Source of the DNA: Streptomyces sp. WM4235
GTDB lineage: Bacteria > Actinomycetota > Actinomycetes > Streptomycetales > Streptomycetaceae
Length of the DNA stretch: 64,000 nucleotides
Reading direction: 5' to 3'
Assembly: GCF_001279725.1 (NCBI RefSeq)
Contig: NZ_LGDE01000013.1
Span: forward strand, 77,585-141,584
Both the position numbers and the translations under genes were made by a program. Positions within the stretch are counted from its first letter, which is position 1, and the number at the start of each line of letters is the position of its first letter. Under the pieces are notes generated by a model. It made no database searches, was not told where the DNA came from, and saw only the letters and a program-made list of their open reading frames with translations. Below, piece by piece: positions 27,238 through 35,238 of this stretch.

Positions 27238-27270
27238 ACGCGTCCCCCGGACCCGGCCCGGGGGACGCGT
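27238..27270. terminator. bidirectional hairpin terminator
   Basis: Perfect 13-bp arms ACGCGTCCCCCGG (27238-27250) and CCGGGGGACGCGT (27258-27270) with a 7-nt loop between two convergent genes. Confidence 0.8.
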
Positions 27271-27288
27271 CGGGTATCCGGGCAGGGG

Positions 27289-27447
27289 TCACTCCTTCGC
27301 GGCGGCTTCGGCCGGGCGAGCGGCCGGGGCTTCAGGACGGGTGGCGGGCTCCGGCTCCGGCTGCTCCGGGCGTCGGGCCGGCGGGGTGAAACGGGAGGCT
27401 TCGGCGCGCAGCATGGCGTTCAGGGCGGCGTAGGGGTCGATGGGCAT
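27289..27447 (-). CDS. small hypothetical protein (52 aa)
   Basis: 52 residues starting MPIDPYAALNAMLRAEASRF, with a GAGG ribosome site 7-8 bases upstream. The first 20 residues form an amphipathic helix; the rest is a Pro/Glu/Ala-rich tail (PEQPEPEP...). The stop is followed directly by the bidirectional hairpin. Position, ribosome site and codon bias support a real small gene. Function unknown. Confidence 0.6.
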   Translation of the reverse strand: MPIDPYAALNAMLRAEASRFTPPARRPEQPEPEPATRPEAPAARPAEAAAKE

Positions 27448-27511
27448 GGCGGAACCTCACGGGTGCTCGGTGTTCGAGGGGGGTGTGGGTGCGTGCTGCT
27501 GCTCGGCCCGC

Positions 27512-27874
27512 TCAGCAGCGCAGGACCACACTCCGTACCGTCCGCCGGGACCGGGCCGGTTCGGCCGTTCCGTACGAGGTCACGCGGGATGCCCGCGCCT
27601 CCCGGTGTTTCACGTGAAACACCGGCGGCGCCGGTCGTCGCACGCCCACCATCCCGCGCACGACCAGGCGCGGGGCCGCCCGCGCCTCGGGATCCGAGGC
27701 GGGGTCGGACGGGCTCTCGGAAGGCTCCGCGGGGCTCGCCGGGGCGCTCGTGGCGGGTCGGACCTCGACGGCCATCGCGCCGGCCGGACCGGCGCCGAAG
27801 ACGCACAGCAGCACGACACAGGCCATCGTCAGGGCCTTCGCCGCAGCCGTCCGCGCGTACCGAGCACCGCTCAT
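27512..27874 (-). CDS. small secreted protein, parS inside its gene
   Basis: 120 aa. N-terminal signal peptide with basic region and hydrophobic core (about residues 10-33; ALTMACVVLLCVFGAGPAGAMA). The remainder is Ala/Pro/Ser-rich and probably disordered. Around residues 85-90 the peptide VFHVKH is encoded by the parS palindrome at 27606-27621. Start ATG 27874 with AGAGCTGG upstream is the best candidate; start and full length remain uncertain. It follows the sortase-like gene on the same strand. Confidence 0.55.
   Translation of the reverse strand: MSGARYARTAAAKALTMACVVLLCVFGAGPAGAMAVEVRPATSAPASPAEPSESPSDPASDPEARAAPRLVVRGMVGVRRPAPPVFHVKHREARASRVTSYGTAEPARSRRTVRSVVLRC
27606..27621. other. 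parS: parS site 3, intragenic
   Basis: A perfect TGTTTCACGTGAAACA inside a 24-bp palindrome (27602-27625), 6.1 kb from sites 1 and 2. It falls in the reading frame of the small secreted protein. Confidence 0.92.
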
Positions 27875-27986
27875 GACCAGCTCTGTGCCCCGACACGCCG
27901 AAGCACTCCCCACCGGGGCCCAAGAAGCCCCCGACCGGGGGACGAAGACACCCCCGTCGGCTGACACCGGGCCCGCCGCCGGAGGC

Positions 27987-28685
27987 TCAGCGGGTGCGGT
28001 GGCGGCCCGTCAGCCGGGCCACGACAGCCGTCTCGCCGCTGATCAGACGCAGTTGGGCGCGACGCCCGGCCCGCTCACCCGCCCGCCGCTCCGACGCCCC
28101 GCCCGTCCGCTCGCCGGCCTCCCGCCCCGACCGCTCACCGGCGTGCTCGCCGGACCGCCCCGACGGTCCGGGTACGCGGGCCGGCGAGACCCGGTCCACG
28201 GTGAACACGGCCGTACGGTGGTCCGCGCGCGCGATCTCGATGGTCAGCCCCCGGCGCAGCTCGCCCAGGCGCAGCCCGTTACCCGTGACCACGGCGGTGC
28301 CGGCCGCTCCCGGGGCGGGACCGTCGGCGTCCCAGCGGATCGCGTCGCCGTCCTCGGGGTCGGAGGTCAGCGGAACGTCCAGTCCCAGTGCAGGGATCAC
28401 CAGCCGCACGGGCGGCGCGGCCCGCATCGGCGCGGCGGGACCGGGCAGGCCGCCCCGCGCGGACCGGGCCCCGTTGCCGGGGGCGTGCGGGCCGGAGTGC
28501 TCGCCGGAATGCTCGAGTTCGCGTACGAGCCGGCGGTGGCCGGACAGGCCCAGGGCCCGGGAGGGGAGCGAGTCGGCGACCGTGCCGGCGGCGGGCGGGG
28601 CGCCGTCGCTGCTCCTCAACATCCCTACGCCGGTACACAGCAGAGTGACCGTCACCGCTGCGACGATCCACTGGGCGCGGGGCAT
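27987..28685 (-). CDS. sortase-like membrane protein lacking catalytic residues
   Basis: 232 aa. A membrane anchor (residues 5-22) is followed by a spacer and a class E/F sortase-like domain from PPVRLVIPALGLDVPL onward. In active relatives the strand ...AVVxGH carries the catalytic His and ...LRLITC the Cys; here these read AVVTGN and LRLISG, so both are absent. An Arg/Glu/Gly-rich insertion (about residues 165-205) replaces the usual loop. A catalytically dead sortase fold is the most likely reading; a role in binding rather than transpeptidation follows. Start ATG 28685 is set by CAGGAGGGA at good spacing. Confidence 0.65.
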   Translation of the reverse strand: MPRAQWIVAAVTVTLLCTGVGMLRSSDGAPPAAGTVADSLPSRALGLSGHRRLVRELEHSGEHSGPHAPGNGARSARGGLPGPAAPMRAAPPVRLVIPALGLDVPLTSDPEDGDAIRWDADGPAPGAAGTAVVTGNGLRLGELRRGLTIEIARADHRTAVFTVDRVSPARVPGPSGRSGEHAGERSGREAGERTGGASERRAGERAGRRAQLRLISGETAVVARLTGRHRTR

Positions 28686-28909
28686 GGGCATTCCCTCCTG
28701 GTCCGGCTCGGACGGCCGGGTCCTGTGAGCAGTGGACCGCTCTCGGCCCGCCCGCACATCGGGAGTCATCCCACGCTGACGGCAAGTCACCCACACGTCA
28801 CCCGGCTGCGCGTGCGTCCTCCCAGCTCGCGGCCGGTGCGCCGGTCGTGCTTCGGCCCGAGCGGGGTCCGCGCCCGAAAGGGTGAGGAGGAGTACGGCGC
28901 CGTGACGAC

Positions 28910-29971
28910 TCAGAGCGGATTCGCCGGCCAGTCCAGCAGCCGCGACCCGATCACCGCCGTCTGGAGCGTGTACCGCTGCGCGGGGTCCCCGGGATCCGTC
29001 CCGGTCAGCCGGTGGATCCGCTCCAGTCGGTACGTCAGCGCCCGCACGCTCAGGTTCAGCCGGCGGGCCGCCTCCGCCGACACACAGCCCGCGTCGAAGT
29101 AGGCGGTCAGGGTGTCCAGCAGCGGTCGAGCCCCGCCCCGACCACCCCGCAGCGGCCCCAGCACGCTCACCACGAGATCGGCCATCGCGGCCCGGTCACG
29201 CGCGAGGACGGGGAAGACCAGCAGGTCGGCGGAGCGCAGCACGGGGCCCTCGAATCCCAGCCGGTCCGCCAGGTCGAGCGCGCTCAGGGCCTCTTCGTAC
29301 GAGGTCACGACCCCGCCGGCGCCCTGGTGCGGGCGTCCGATCGCGACGAGGCCGCGTTCGGTCCCGGCCGCGTACGCCTGCTTCGCGAAGTGGGTCAGCA
29401 CCTCGTCGTGGTCGCCCGGTGCCACGCAGATCAGTTGGCCGTCCTTGGTGGCGAGGAGGAAGGTCCGGTTGCCGAACCGGGTCGTCATCGCGAGTTCGAC
29501 CTTCCGGATCGCCGAGCCGGCGTCCACGTACGACTCGGGGCCCCGGGCCACCGCCACCGCGTGCGCGTGCGCCAGGTGCAGGCCGAAGCGGGCCGCGCGT
29601 TCGCTCAGCCGGCCGAGGTCGCTGCGGCCGAGCAGCAGGTCGTCGATGAACTCCCGGCGGGCGGCCTCCTCCTGCCGCACGGCCATCCGCTGGGCCCGCT
29701 CGTGGCCTTCGGCGAACGCGTCCACGGCTTGTTCCACCGCCGCCATGACGTGGTCGGGCGTGTGTTGTCCGCCGAGCACCGCCCGGGTCGCGGCGAGGTG
29801 GGCGCCGACCAGGGCGCGCAGCCCGTACCCGGCCTCGGCGGCCTTCTCCCCGAGCGCGCGGCGGGCGTCGAGTTCGTCGCGGCCGGGCCGCCGGCCGGTC
29901 GCGGCCACGTTCCCGAGGATCCGGACGTAACCCTCCAGGTATTCCTCGGGTATGTCCCGCCCTGTCGCCAC
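28910..29971 (-). CDS. PucR/CdaR-type transcriptional regulator
   Basis: 353 aa. The N-terminal half is helical (about residues 5-150). A GGDEF-like/CdaR middle domain follows (about 155-270). The C-terminal PucR helix-turn-helix (about 295-350) is clear: LLDTLTAYFDAGCVSAEAARRL then NLSVRALTYRLERI. Members regulate purine catabolism, sugar-diacid use or antibiotic genes by DNA binding. The urate oxidase gene 2.2 kb away makes a purine link attractive but unproven. GTG 29971 is the likely start; the open frame reaches 30094 through low-complexity residues. Confidence 0.85.
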   Translation of the reverse strand: MATGRDIPEEYLEGYVRILGNVAATGRRPGRDELDARRALGEKAAEAGYGLRALVGAHLAATRAVLGGQHTPDHVMAAVEQAVDAFAEGHERAQRMAVRQEEAARREFIDDLLLGRSDLGRLSERAARFGLHLAHAHAVAVARGPESYVDAGSAIRKVELAMTTRFGNRTFLLATKDGQLICVAPGDHDEVLTHFAKQAYAAGTERGLVAIGRPHQGAGGVVTSYEEALSALDLADRLGFEGPVLRSADLLVFPVLARDRAAMADLVVSVLGPLRGGRGGARPLLDTLTAYFDAGCVSAEAARRLNLSVRALTYRLERIHRLTGTDPGDPAQRYTLQTAVIGSRLLDWPANPL

Positions 29972-30109
29972 ACCGGCCCCCGTACTCGTTCGAAACGTCC
30001 ATTCTCCCCGGTCGCGGCGCACCGGCCGATCCGGGGCGGTCGCCCGGGGCCCGTCGAGGGGCGTTTCGCGCGGGGACGGCGCGGGGCCGCCCACGGGGTC
30101 ACGCGCGGC

Positions 30110-30355
30110 TCAGACGACGACCAGGGCGACGGCCGTCGCGCCCATGAAGGCGGCGCAGAGGTGGACGGCGGGGTGGCCGTAGTCGCCGTACCAGAGTTGG
30201 CGGACCAGGCCGCCGAGGGCGGCCAGGGCCGTGATGACACCGATCTGGGCGAACAGGGTGACGGCGGTGAAGGGGGCCAGGAGCAGCAGGAAGGAGTTCA
30301 GCCAGAACGGGGCGGCGCCCGTCCAGCCCCGCCACTCCCTGATCGCCGTCGGCAT
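30110..30355 (-). CDS. small membrane protein
   Basis: 81 aa with three hydrophobic segments (about 17-33, 35-53, 63-80). It starts MPTAIREWRGWTGAAPFW. No motif recognised. It lies 21 bp downstream of cbtA on the same strand and may be cotranscribed with cbtBA. Confidence 0.65.
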   Translation of the reverse strand: MPTAIREWRGWTGAAPFWLNSFLLLLAPFTAVTLFAQIGVITALAALGGLVRQLWYGDYGHPAVHLCAAFMGATAVALVVV

Positions 30356-30376
30356 GTGCGACCGGCCCCCTCATCG

Positions 30377-31123
30377 TCAACTCGTCGGCACAGCCTCCTG
30401 GGCCGGGGTCGCGGGGACAAGGGCGCGTTCGGCTAGATATCCGAAGGCGAGGCCGAAAGTCGCCCACGTGACGGCTTGCAGGGCCAGGGTGGCGAGCCGG
30501 AACTGCCAGACCAGCGCGGCCGGGAAGCCTTCCGGTACCTCGTTGATGCCGGGCAGCAGCGCGTAGGACAGGCCGATCGCGACGAGGAACGCGAACGCGG
30601 CGACGACCGACGCGTTCCAGTTGCCGAGCTTCGGTGCGAGGCGCCGACCCAGGATCAGCGCGCCCACGCCCAGCAGCACGCTCAACGCGATCATCAGCAC
30701 GAAGAGGGTGGTCCGTTGGGTGACGGTCTCGGGGTCGCCGACGGCCGGCGGGTTGGAGGGGTACTTGATGAACGGCACCAGGTTGACGGTGAGGAAGAGC
30801 CCGCCGGAGACCAGCAGGGCCGTGGCCCGGGGGCCGAAACGACCGATGCGGCCCAGGGCGTAGCAGAAGACGAGCGCCGCGATGCCGCCGATCGCGACGC
30901 CGTACAGGAGGGTGCCGGTGCCGAGGCCGGCCGTGGCCTGGAGGGCCCGGCTGACGGGGGCGCCCTCGTCGCCGTGCTCGTGGGCGCCGGCCTCCTCGAT
31001 GGCGATGGCGGCGTCCACCTTGGACTCGCCGAGGAGGTAGGCGACGAGGAAGGCGGCCACGCCGGCGAGCAGGCCGGCGAGCATGCCCCGCACGAGCAGG
31101 ACTCTGGGGGAGATGGGGTTCAT
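30377..31123 (-). CDS. cbtA: CbtA, cobalt transporter subunit
   Basis: 248 aa membrane protein with about six helices, matching the CbtA family predicted to import cobalt for B12 synthesis. A short His/Glu-rich loop (EEAGAHEHGDEG, about residues 44-55) between the first helices could bind metal. Start ATG 31123 follows the cbtB stop by 31 bp, so cbtB-cbtA form an operon under the B12 riboswitch upstream of cbtB. Confidence 0.9.
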   Translation of the reverse strand: MNPISPRVLLVRGMLAGLLAGVAAFLVAYLLGESKVDAAIAIEEAGAHEHGDEGAPVSRALQATAGLGTGTLLYGVAIGGIAALVFCYALGRIGRFGPRATALLVSGGLFLTVNLVPFIKYPSNPPAVGDPETVTQRTTLFVLMIALSVLLGVGALILGRRLAPKLGNWNASVVAAFAFLVAIGLSYALLPGINEVPEGFPAALVWQFRLATLALQAVTWATFGLAFGYLAERALVPATPAQEAVPTS

Positions 31124-31154
31124 GTTCGGGTTCCCTTGCTGAGCGGTGCGGGGA

Positions 31155-31370
31155 TCAGTGGCAGGGGAAGCCGAGGAGGTGACGACCGTCGTGCATCCAC
31201 TCGTGGATGGTGTCGCCCTCGAAGATCGCGGTGGCGCCCTGTTCGGCGCCGACGAGGTACAGCAGGACCAGCATGAGGACGCCCGCGAAGACGGCCCAGG
31301 GGGCCAGCGCGGAAAGGGAAATCGGGGCAACGGCGGCGGGAGCCGTCGTGGGCACGGCGGACTGAGCCAT
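31155..31370 (-). CDS. cbtB: CbtB, cobalt transporter subunit
   Basis: 71 aa with one membrane helix (about residues 22-42) and the C-terminal metal-binding signature HEWMHDGRHLLGFPCH (His x4, Cys), diagnostic for CbtB. Start ATG 31370 has a perfect GGAGG site. It is first gene of the operon; the leader carries a cobalamin riboswitch, so expression should fall when adenosylcobalamin is abundant. Confidence 0.93.
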   Translation of the reverse strand: MAQSAVPTTAPAAVAPISLSALAPWAVFAGVLMLVLLYLVGAEQGATAIFEGDTIHEWMHDGRHLLGFPCH

Positions 31371-31419
31371 GGCAGAACCTCCAGGGGGAACACGCGTCCC
31401 GGTCAGTGGTGCTCTTGAC

Positions 31420-31520
31420 GAAGGTGGCGGGTCTGACTTCCCTCCCCGAACTCCTGCGGGAGGTTTCACAGTGGCGCGACCGTGCCGGATTCTCACCGGT
31501 GCTTCCGTCATACCGTCGTC
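31420..31520 (-). promoter_or_regulatory. cobalamin riboswitch in the cbtBA leader
   Basis: Read on the minus strand, the leader holds the conserved B12 core: GAAGCACCGGTGAGAATCCGG, then GGTCGCGCCACTGT, and the 3' B12-box element GGGAAGTCAGAC (about 31431-31442). It ends about 50-60 nt before the cbtB start, where it can control ribosome access or termination. Confidence 0.92.
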
Positions 31521-31612
31521 ATGTCGTCCGAGACCGTACCGCGCGCCTGGCTTGAACACCACGGCGTGTGGCCGCCGTCTCACGCCCCGGTCGGGCGCTT
31601 TACGCTCCCCAC

Positions 31613-32092
31613 ATGGCCTCTGTGCGTTCCGTGCCCCCGCGATCCGTCGTCCGCGTCCACCTGGTCACACCGCCGTCGAGCCCCGACGGCCGCCCCGGAA
31701 CGTTCGGCCGGGGGGAACCCGTCCCGGGCCACGAGGGCCTGCGCGGCCTCGCCGTCGGGGCGTGGGCGGGACGGGCGTTGGAGGAGGTCGCGGCCGAGGA
31801 CCCGGAGGCCGTGGGGGCGTGGCTGACCGACCCCGGGTACACGCCTCCCGGCGGGGAGTCGGTGGCCGCGCTGATCGCCCGGGTCGGCGCGCACCTGGCC
31901 GCACTGGCTCCCGGAACGCACCGGGTGGTGGTCGAGCAGGCCGTCGTACGGGCGGCGGTGGTGCACGCTCTGGAACTGCCGCCCCCGGTGTTCTGGCGGC
32001 TCGACGCGCGGCCTGACACCGTCACCACCCTCACCGGGCGCTCGGGCCGGTGGAACCTGCTCCTGGGCCGCCCCGACCCGGACGCCGGCTGA
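31613..32092 (+). CDS. histidine phosphatase-like protein, catalytic residues missing
   Basis: 159 aa. The layout of the histidine phosphatase superfamily is recognisable: an N-terminal strand RVHLVTPPSSP where active members have LVRHG, then GGESVAALIARVGAHLA and a C-terminal VVEQAVVRAAVVHALEL. The catalytic Arg-His pair of the RHG motif and the second His are absent. It may be a non-catalytic relative. It is divergent from the cbtBA riboswitch leader (31520), a frequent neighbourhood for cobalamin genes of the CobC type, so a cobalamin-related role is possible. Start ATG 31613. Confidence 0.65.
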   Translation: MASVRSVPPRSVVRVHLVTPPSSPDGRPGTFGRGEPVPGHEGLRGLAVGAWAGRALEEVAAEDPEAVGAWLTDPGYTPPGGESVAALIARVGAHLAALAPGTHRVVVEQAVVRAAVVHALELPPPVFWRLDARPDTVTTLTGRSGRWNLLLGRPDPDAG

Positions 32093-32138
32093 GGGACGCG
32101 AACGGCCCGGACGCCGGCCGAGGAACGCGAACGGCCCG
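32081..32138. repeat. tandem 29-bp duplication over the stop codon
   Basis: Two copies of a 29-bp unit (32081-32109, 32110-32138) with two mismatches. Copy 1 encodes the last residues and stop of the phosphatase-like gene; copy 2 leads into the hairpin at 32132-32162. Confidence 0.7.
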
Positions 32139-32162
32139 GACCCCGCGACGCGGTCCGGGCCG
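32132..32162. terminator. bidirectional terminator before urate oxidase
   Basis: Arms CGGCCCGGACC (32132-32142) and GGTCCGGGCCG (32152-32162) between the convergent phosphatase-like and urate oxidase genes. Confidence 0.8.
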
Positions 32163-32183
32163 AACCGACGGCCGCCTCGGGCG

Positions 32184-33101
32184 TTACGCCACGATCCAGT
32201 CGCTGGTGGCGATGACGGGCCGCACGCCGTCTCGGTGGATGGTGCCCTCGATCAAGCCGTACATCCGGTCCGCCGCGAAGTAGACCTCGTTGTCGTTCTT
32301 GAGGCCGAAGGGCTCCAGGTCGACCAGGAAGTGGTGCTTGTTGGGCAGGTTCAGCCGGACCTCGTTGACCTTGGGGCAGTTGTCCAACACCCGCTCGGCC
32401 ATCTGGTTCAGGGTCTGCTGGAGCGAGTACGAGTAGGTCTCGGCGAAGGCCTCCAGCAGGTGCTTGCGCACCTTCTTGTACGACTGGTCCCAGTCGTACG
32501 CGGAGTCCTCGGCGGCCAGTGCCGAGTGCGCCCACCGCGAGGTCACCTTGGTCGCCAGGATGCGGTCGTACGCCTCCTGGAGGGTCGTGTACTTGTCCTT
32601 GATGTAGCCGTGGAACTCGGAGTTCGTCGAGTTCATCACCGTCAGGTCCTTCAGACCGGAGATGACCTGGAGGCCCGTCGTCTCGCTGAACGTGACCTGC
32701 GCGGTGCGCACTTCCTGGCCCTTGAGGACGAAGGAGTGCTGCTCCTTGCGCGTGGGGACCGGGATCCGCTCCCACACGAACTCCTCGATGCGGATCTGCG
32801 CCTCGCGGATCGGCACCTGGGAGGAGACGAAGTGCCTGGCGAGCAGGATGCCGAAGGCCTCGGGAGAGTCGATGCCGTGTTCCTTGGCGAAGGCGTACAC
32901 GGTGTTCTTGGTGGTGTCGGTCGGCAGGCAGTTGGCGTTGTCACCGGTCAGGTGGACGTCGCGGAACTCGCCGCGCAGGGCCACGGAGACGTTGAGGTCG
33001 CGGATCTCGTGCCAGGAACCGTCGTTGCCCTTGCGGGTGACCTTGACGATGCGGTTCTCGGCCTTGCCGTACTGGTTCTGCGCCAGGACGTGCTTGCTCA
33101 T
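32184..33101 (-). CDS. urate oxidase (factor-independent uricase)
   Basis: 305 aa. It oxidises urate with O2 to 5-hydroxyisourate in purine catabolism. Two T-fold domains are present with family landmarks: NRIVKVTRKGN, LPTDTTKNTVYAFA (catalytic Thr/Lys region), LKDLTVMNSTNSEF and the C-terminal VEPF-like DLEPFGLKN. It needs no cofactor. Start ATG 33101 follows CGAAGGAAG. Neither hydroxyisourate hydrolase nor OHCU decarboxylase is adjacent. The aminotransferase upstream has its own hairpin, so the gene is probably transcribed alone. Confidence 0.95.
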   Translation of the reverse strand: MSKHVLAQNQYGKAENRIVKVTRKGNDGSWHEIRDLNVSVALRGEFRDVHLTGDNANCLPTDTTKNTVYAFAKEHGIDSPEAFGILLARHFVSSQVPIREAQIRIEEFVWERIPVPTRKEQHSFVLKGQEVRTAQVTFSETTGLQVISGLKDLTVMNSTNSEFHGYIKDKYTTLQEAYDRILATKVTSRWAHSALAAEDSAYDWDQSYKKVRKHLLEAFAETYSYSLQQTLNQMAERVLDNCPKVNEVRLNLPNKHHFLVDLEPFGLKNDNEVYFAADRMYGLIEGTIHRDGVRPVIATSDWIVA

Positions 33102-33309
33102 GGTGTCTTCCTTCGGGTTCTCGGGAACACGGAGTCCGGTTGTCTGGATCCCGTACGCCCGGCGTCCAGCGCCCGCCCGAAGTTCAACCCGAAGGTCAAG
33201 ACGTGCCGCTCCCCGCCGTTCGGCCCCGCAGGACCGCCCCGGGACTGACGTGCATCCCGGTCCGTAGGTGCTTGGTACTGCTGTGTGCCGCGCTACGGAT
33301 TGCAACATG

Positions 33310-33334
33310 CGTGCGGGGGGATCTCCCCCGCACG
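33310..33334 (-). terminator. terminator of the aminotransferase gene
   Basis: Perfect 10-bp arms CGTGCGGGGG and CCCCCGCACG with a 5-nt loop, 64 bp beyond the aminotransferase stop, in the 296-bp gap before urate oxidase. Confidence 0.75.
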
Positions 33335-33397
33335 GATCATCCGAATACCGGCACCCACGGATTGGGCGACCCCACAGCCCGGGCAGGAAGTCCCAGG

Positions 33398-34747
33398 TCA
33401 GGCCATGTGCGCGTCGGCGACCGTGAGGGCCTCGTCGAGGATCGCCAGGCCCTTGGCCACGTCCTCGGCGGAGATGTTGCAGGCCGGCGCGACGTGGATG
33501 CGGTTGCCGGCGATCAGCGGCCACAGCCCGCCCTTCTTGCAGGCGGCCCCGAACGCGGCCATCGGTGCGTTGTCGGCGCCCGAGGCGTTGTAGGGGACCA
33601 GCGGCTCGCGCGTCGAGGCGTCCCGGACGAGTTCCAACGCCCAGAAGGTGCCCATGCCCCGGACCTCGCCGACGGCGGGGTGCCGCTCGGCGAGGGCGCG
33701 CAGGCCGGGGCCCAGCAGTTCCGTGCCGGTGCGGGCGGACTGCCCGACGGTGTCCTCCTCCTCCATCACGTTGATCGTCGCGACGGCGGCGGCGCAGGCG
33801 AGCACGTGCCCGGAGTACGTGAGTCCGCCCGGGTAGGGCCGGCGGGCGAAGGTCTCCGCGATGGCGGCGGAGATGGCGACCCCGCCGAGCGGGACGTATC
33901 CGCTGGTCACGCCCTTGGCGAAGCAGAGCAGGTCGGGGCGCACGTCCCAGTGGTCGGCGGCGAACCACGCGCCGGTCCGACCGAAGCCGACCATGATCTC
34001 GTCCAGGATGAAGACGATGCCGTACCGGTCGCAGAGCGCGCGCACGCCCGCCAGGTAGCCGGCCGGGGGCACGAGCACGCCCGGGGCGCCGCCGACGGTC
34101 TCCAGGATGATCGCGGCGATGGACTGCGGGCCCTCGAAGACGATGGTGTCCTCCAAGTGCCGCAGGGCGCGGGAGGACTCCTCGGCCTCGGTGGTCGCGT
34201 GGAAGGGCGAGCGGTAGAGGAACGGGCCCCAGAAGTGCACGACGCCCGCGGTCGCGGTGTCGTTGCCGAAGCGGCGGGCGTCACCGGTCAGGTTGATCGC
34301 GGTGGAGGTGGCCCCGTGGTAGGAGCGGTACGCGGACAGCACCTTGGGCCGTCCGGTGTGCAGTCGGGCCATCCGGACGGCGTTCTCCACCGCTTCCGCG
34401 CCGGCGTTCGTGAAGAAGATCTTGTCGAGGTCGCCGGGGGTGCGCTCGGCGATCAGTCGGGCGGCCTCGGAGCGGACGTCCACGGCGAAGCCGGGGGCGA
34501 CGGTGCACAGCTTGGCGGCCTGCTCCGCGATGGCGGCGGCGACCCGCGGGTGCTGGTAGCCGATGTTCGTGTAGACGAGCGCGCTGGAGAAGTCGAGGAA
34601 CCGATTGCCCTGGTAGTCCCAGAAGTACGAGCCCTCGGCCCCCGCGACGGCGAGCGGGTCGATGAGCTCCTGAGCCGACCAGGAATGGAAGACATGCTTC
34701 CGGTCGGCGTCTTTCACGGCGGCGAGGGCGTCGGCTTCTGCGTTCAT
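33398..34747 (-). CDS. class III PLP-dependent aminotransferase
   Basis: 449 aa aminotransferase of the omega-amino-acid/beta-alanine:pyruvate type. The PLP-binding lysine lies in CFAKGVTSGYVPLGG, the Asp that pairs with the PLP nitrogen in FILDEIMVGFGRTG, and the phosphate-binding region in TNAGAEAVENAVRMAR. The amino donor cannot be assigned from sequence; beta-alanine, GABA or taurine-like substrates are typical. Start ATG 34747; no strong ribosome site is seen. A 491-bp gap lies upstream. Confidence 0.92.
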   Translation of the reverse strand: MNAEADALAAVKDADRKHVFHSWSAQELIDPLAVAGAEGSYFWDYQGNRFLDFSSALVYTNIGYQHPRVAAAIAEQAAKLCTVAPGFAVDVRSEAARLIAERTPGDLDKIFFTNAGAEAVENAVRMARLHTGRPKVLSAYRSYHGATSTAINLTGDARRFGNDTATAGVVHFWGPFLYRSPFHATTEAEESSRALRHLEDTIVFEGPQSIAAIILETVGGAPGVLVPPAGYLAGVRALCDRYGIVFILDEIMVGFGRTGAWFAADHWDVRPDLLCFAKGVTSGYVPLGGVAISAAIAETFARRPYPGGLTYSGHVLACAAAVATINVMEEEDTVGQSARTGTELLGPGLRALAERHPAVGEVRGMGTFWALELVRDASTREPLVPYNASGADNAPMAAFGAACKKGGLWPLIAGNRIHVAPACNISAEDVAKGLAILDEALTVADAHMA

Positions 34748-35238
34748 GAGCCGAGGGTAGTTGTCCGGGATGTGGACCCCGGGGCGCCTCCCGCGCGGCG
34801 CGTCCGGTCCACCGTCCGCCGACGACCCGCGTCGATGGACCTGTCGGACCTGACGGATCGCGCGCGTGCGCCTCGACGGGGGATCGGGCGCCGGTCTAGC
34901 GTCGCCCGGCGGGTTGCCCGGGTGGTCGGTTCGGAGGAGTTTCTCCACGGGGGTGGGAAACACGCCGCGGGCGGGCCTTCGAGGAGGCGCCCGGCGCGGT
35001 GTTCCGACGGCTTCCGGTGAGACGGTTCGCGACGAGCCCCCTTCGCGCTGCGAGGGGGGCGTCGTGCGTGGCGGGCCGCCGCCCACGCCGATTCCGGAAG
35101 ATGATGCGGTGAGGGTGTGCAATCGGCACGCGGTCGCGGGGGGCGGTTTCGAGGTCCGGGCGGGCGGGACGTCGGGATTGACCGATCCGGGCGGGGGTAG
35201 GTGCGCCGCGCAGGGGCGGTGCGGAGACGGGAGGCCCT
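34748..35238. other. 491-bp non-coding gap
   Basis: Between the divergent aminotransferase and ATP-binding genes. I see no credible gene. A GC hairpin (GCCCCC...GGGGGC, 35036-35060) lies about 180 bp upstream of the ATP-binding gene. Promoters for both genes must lie here, but I cannot assign -35/-10 elements with confidence. Confidence 0.7.

Noticed and set aside
28910..33101. PucR-type regulator as proven regulator of urate oxidase
   Set aside because: Only proximity supports it; 2.2 kb and several unrelated genes lie between, so it is left as a suggestion.
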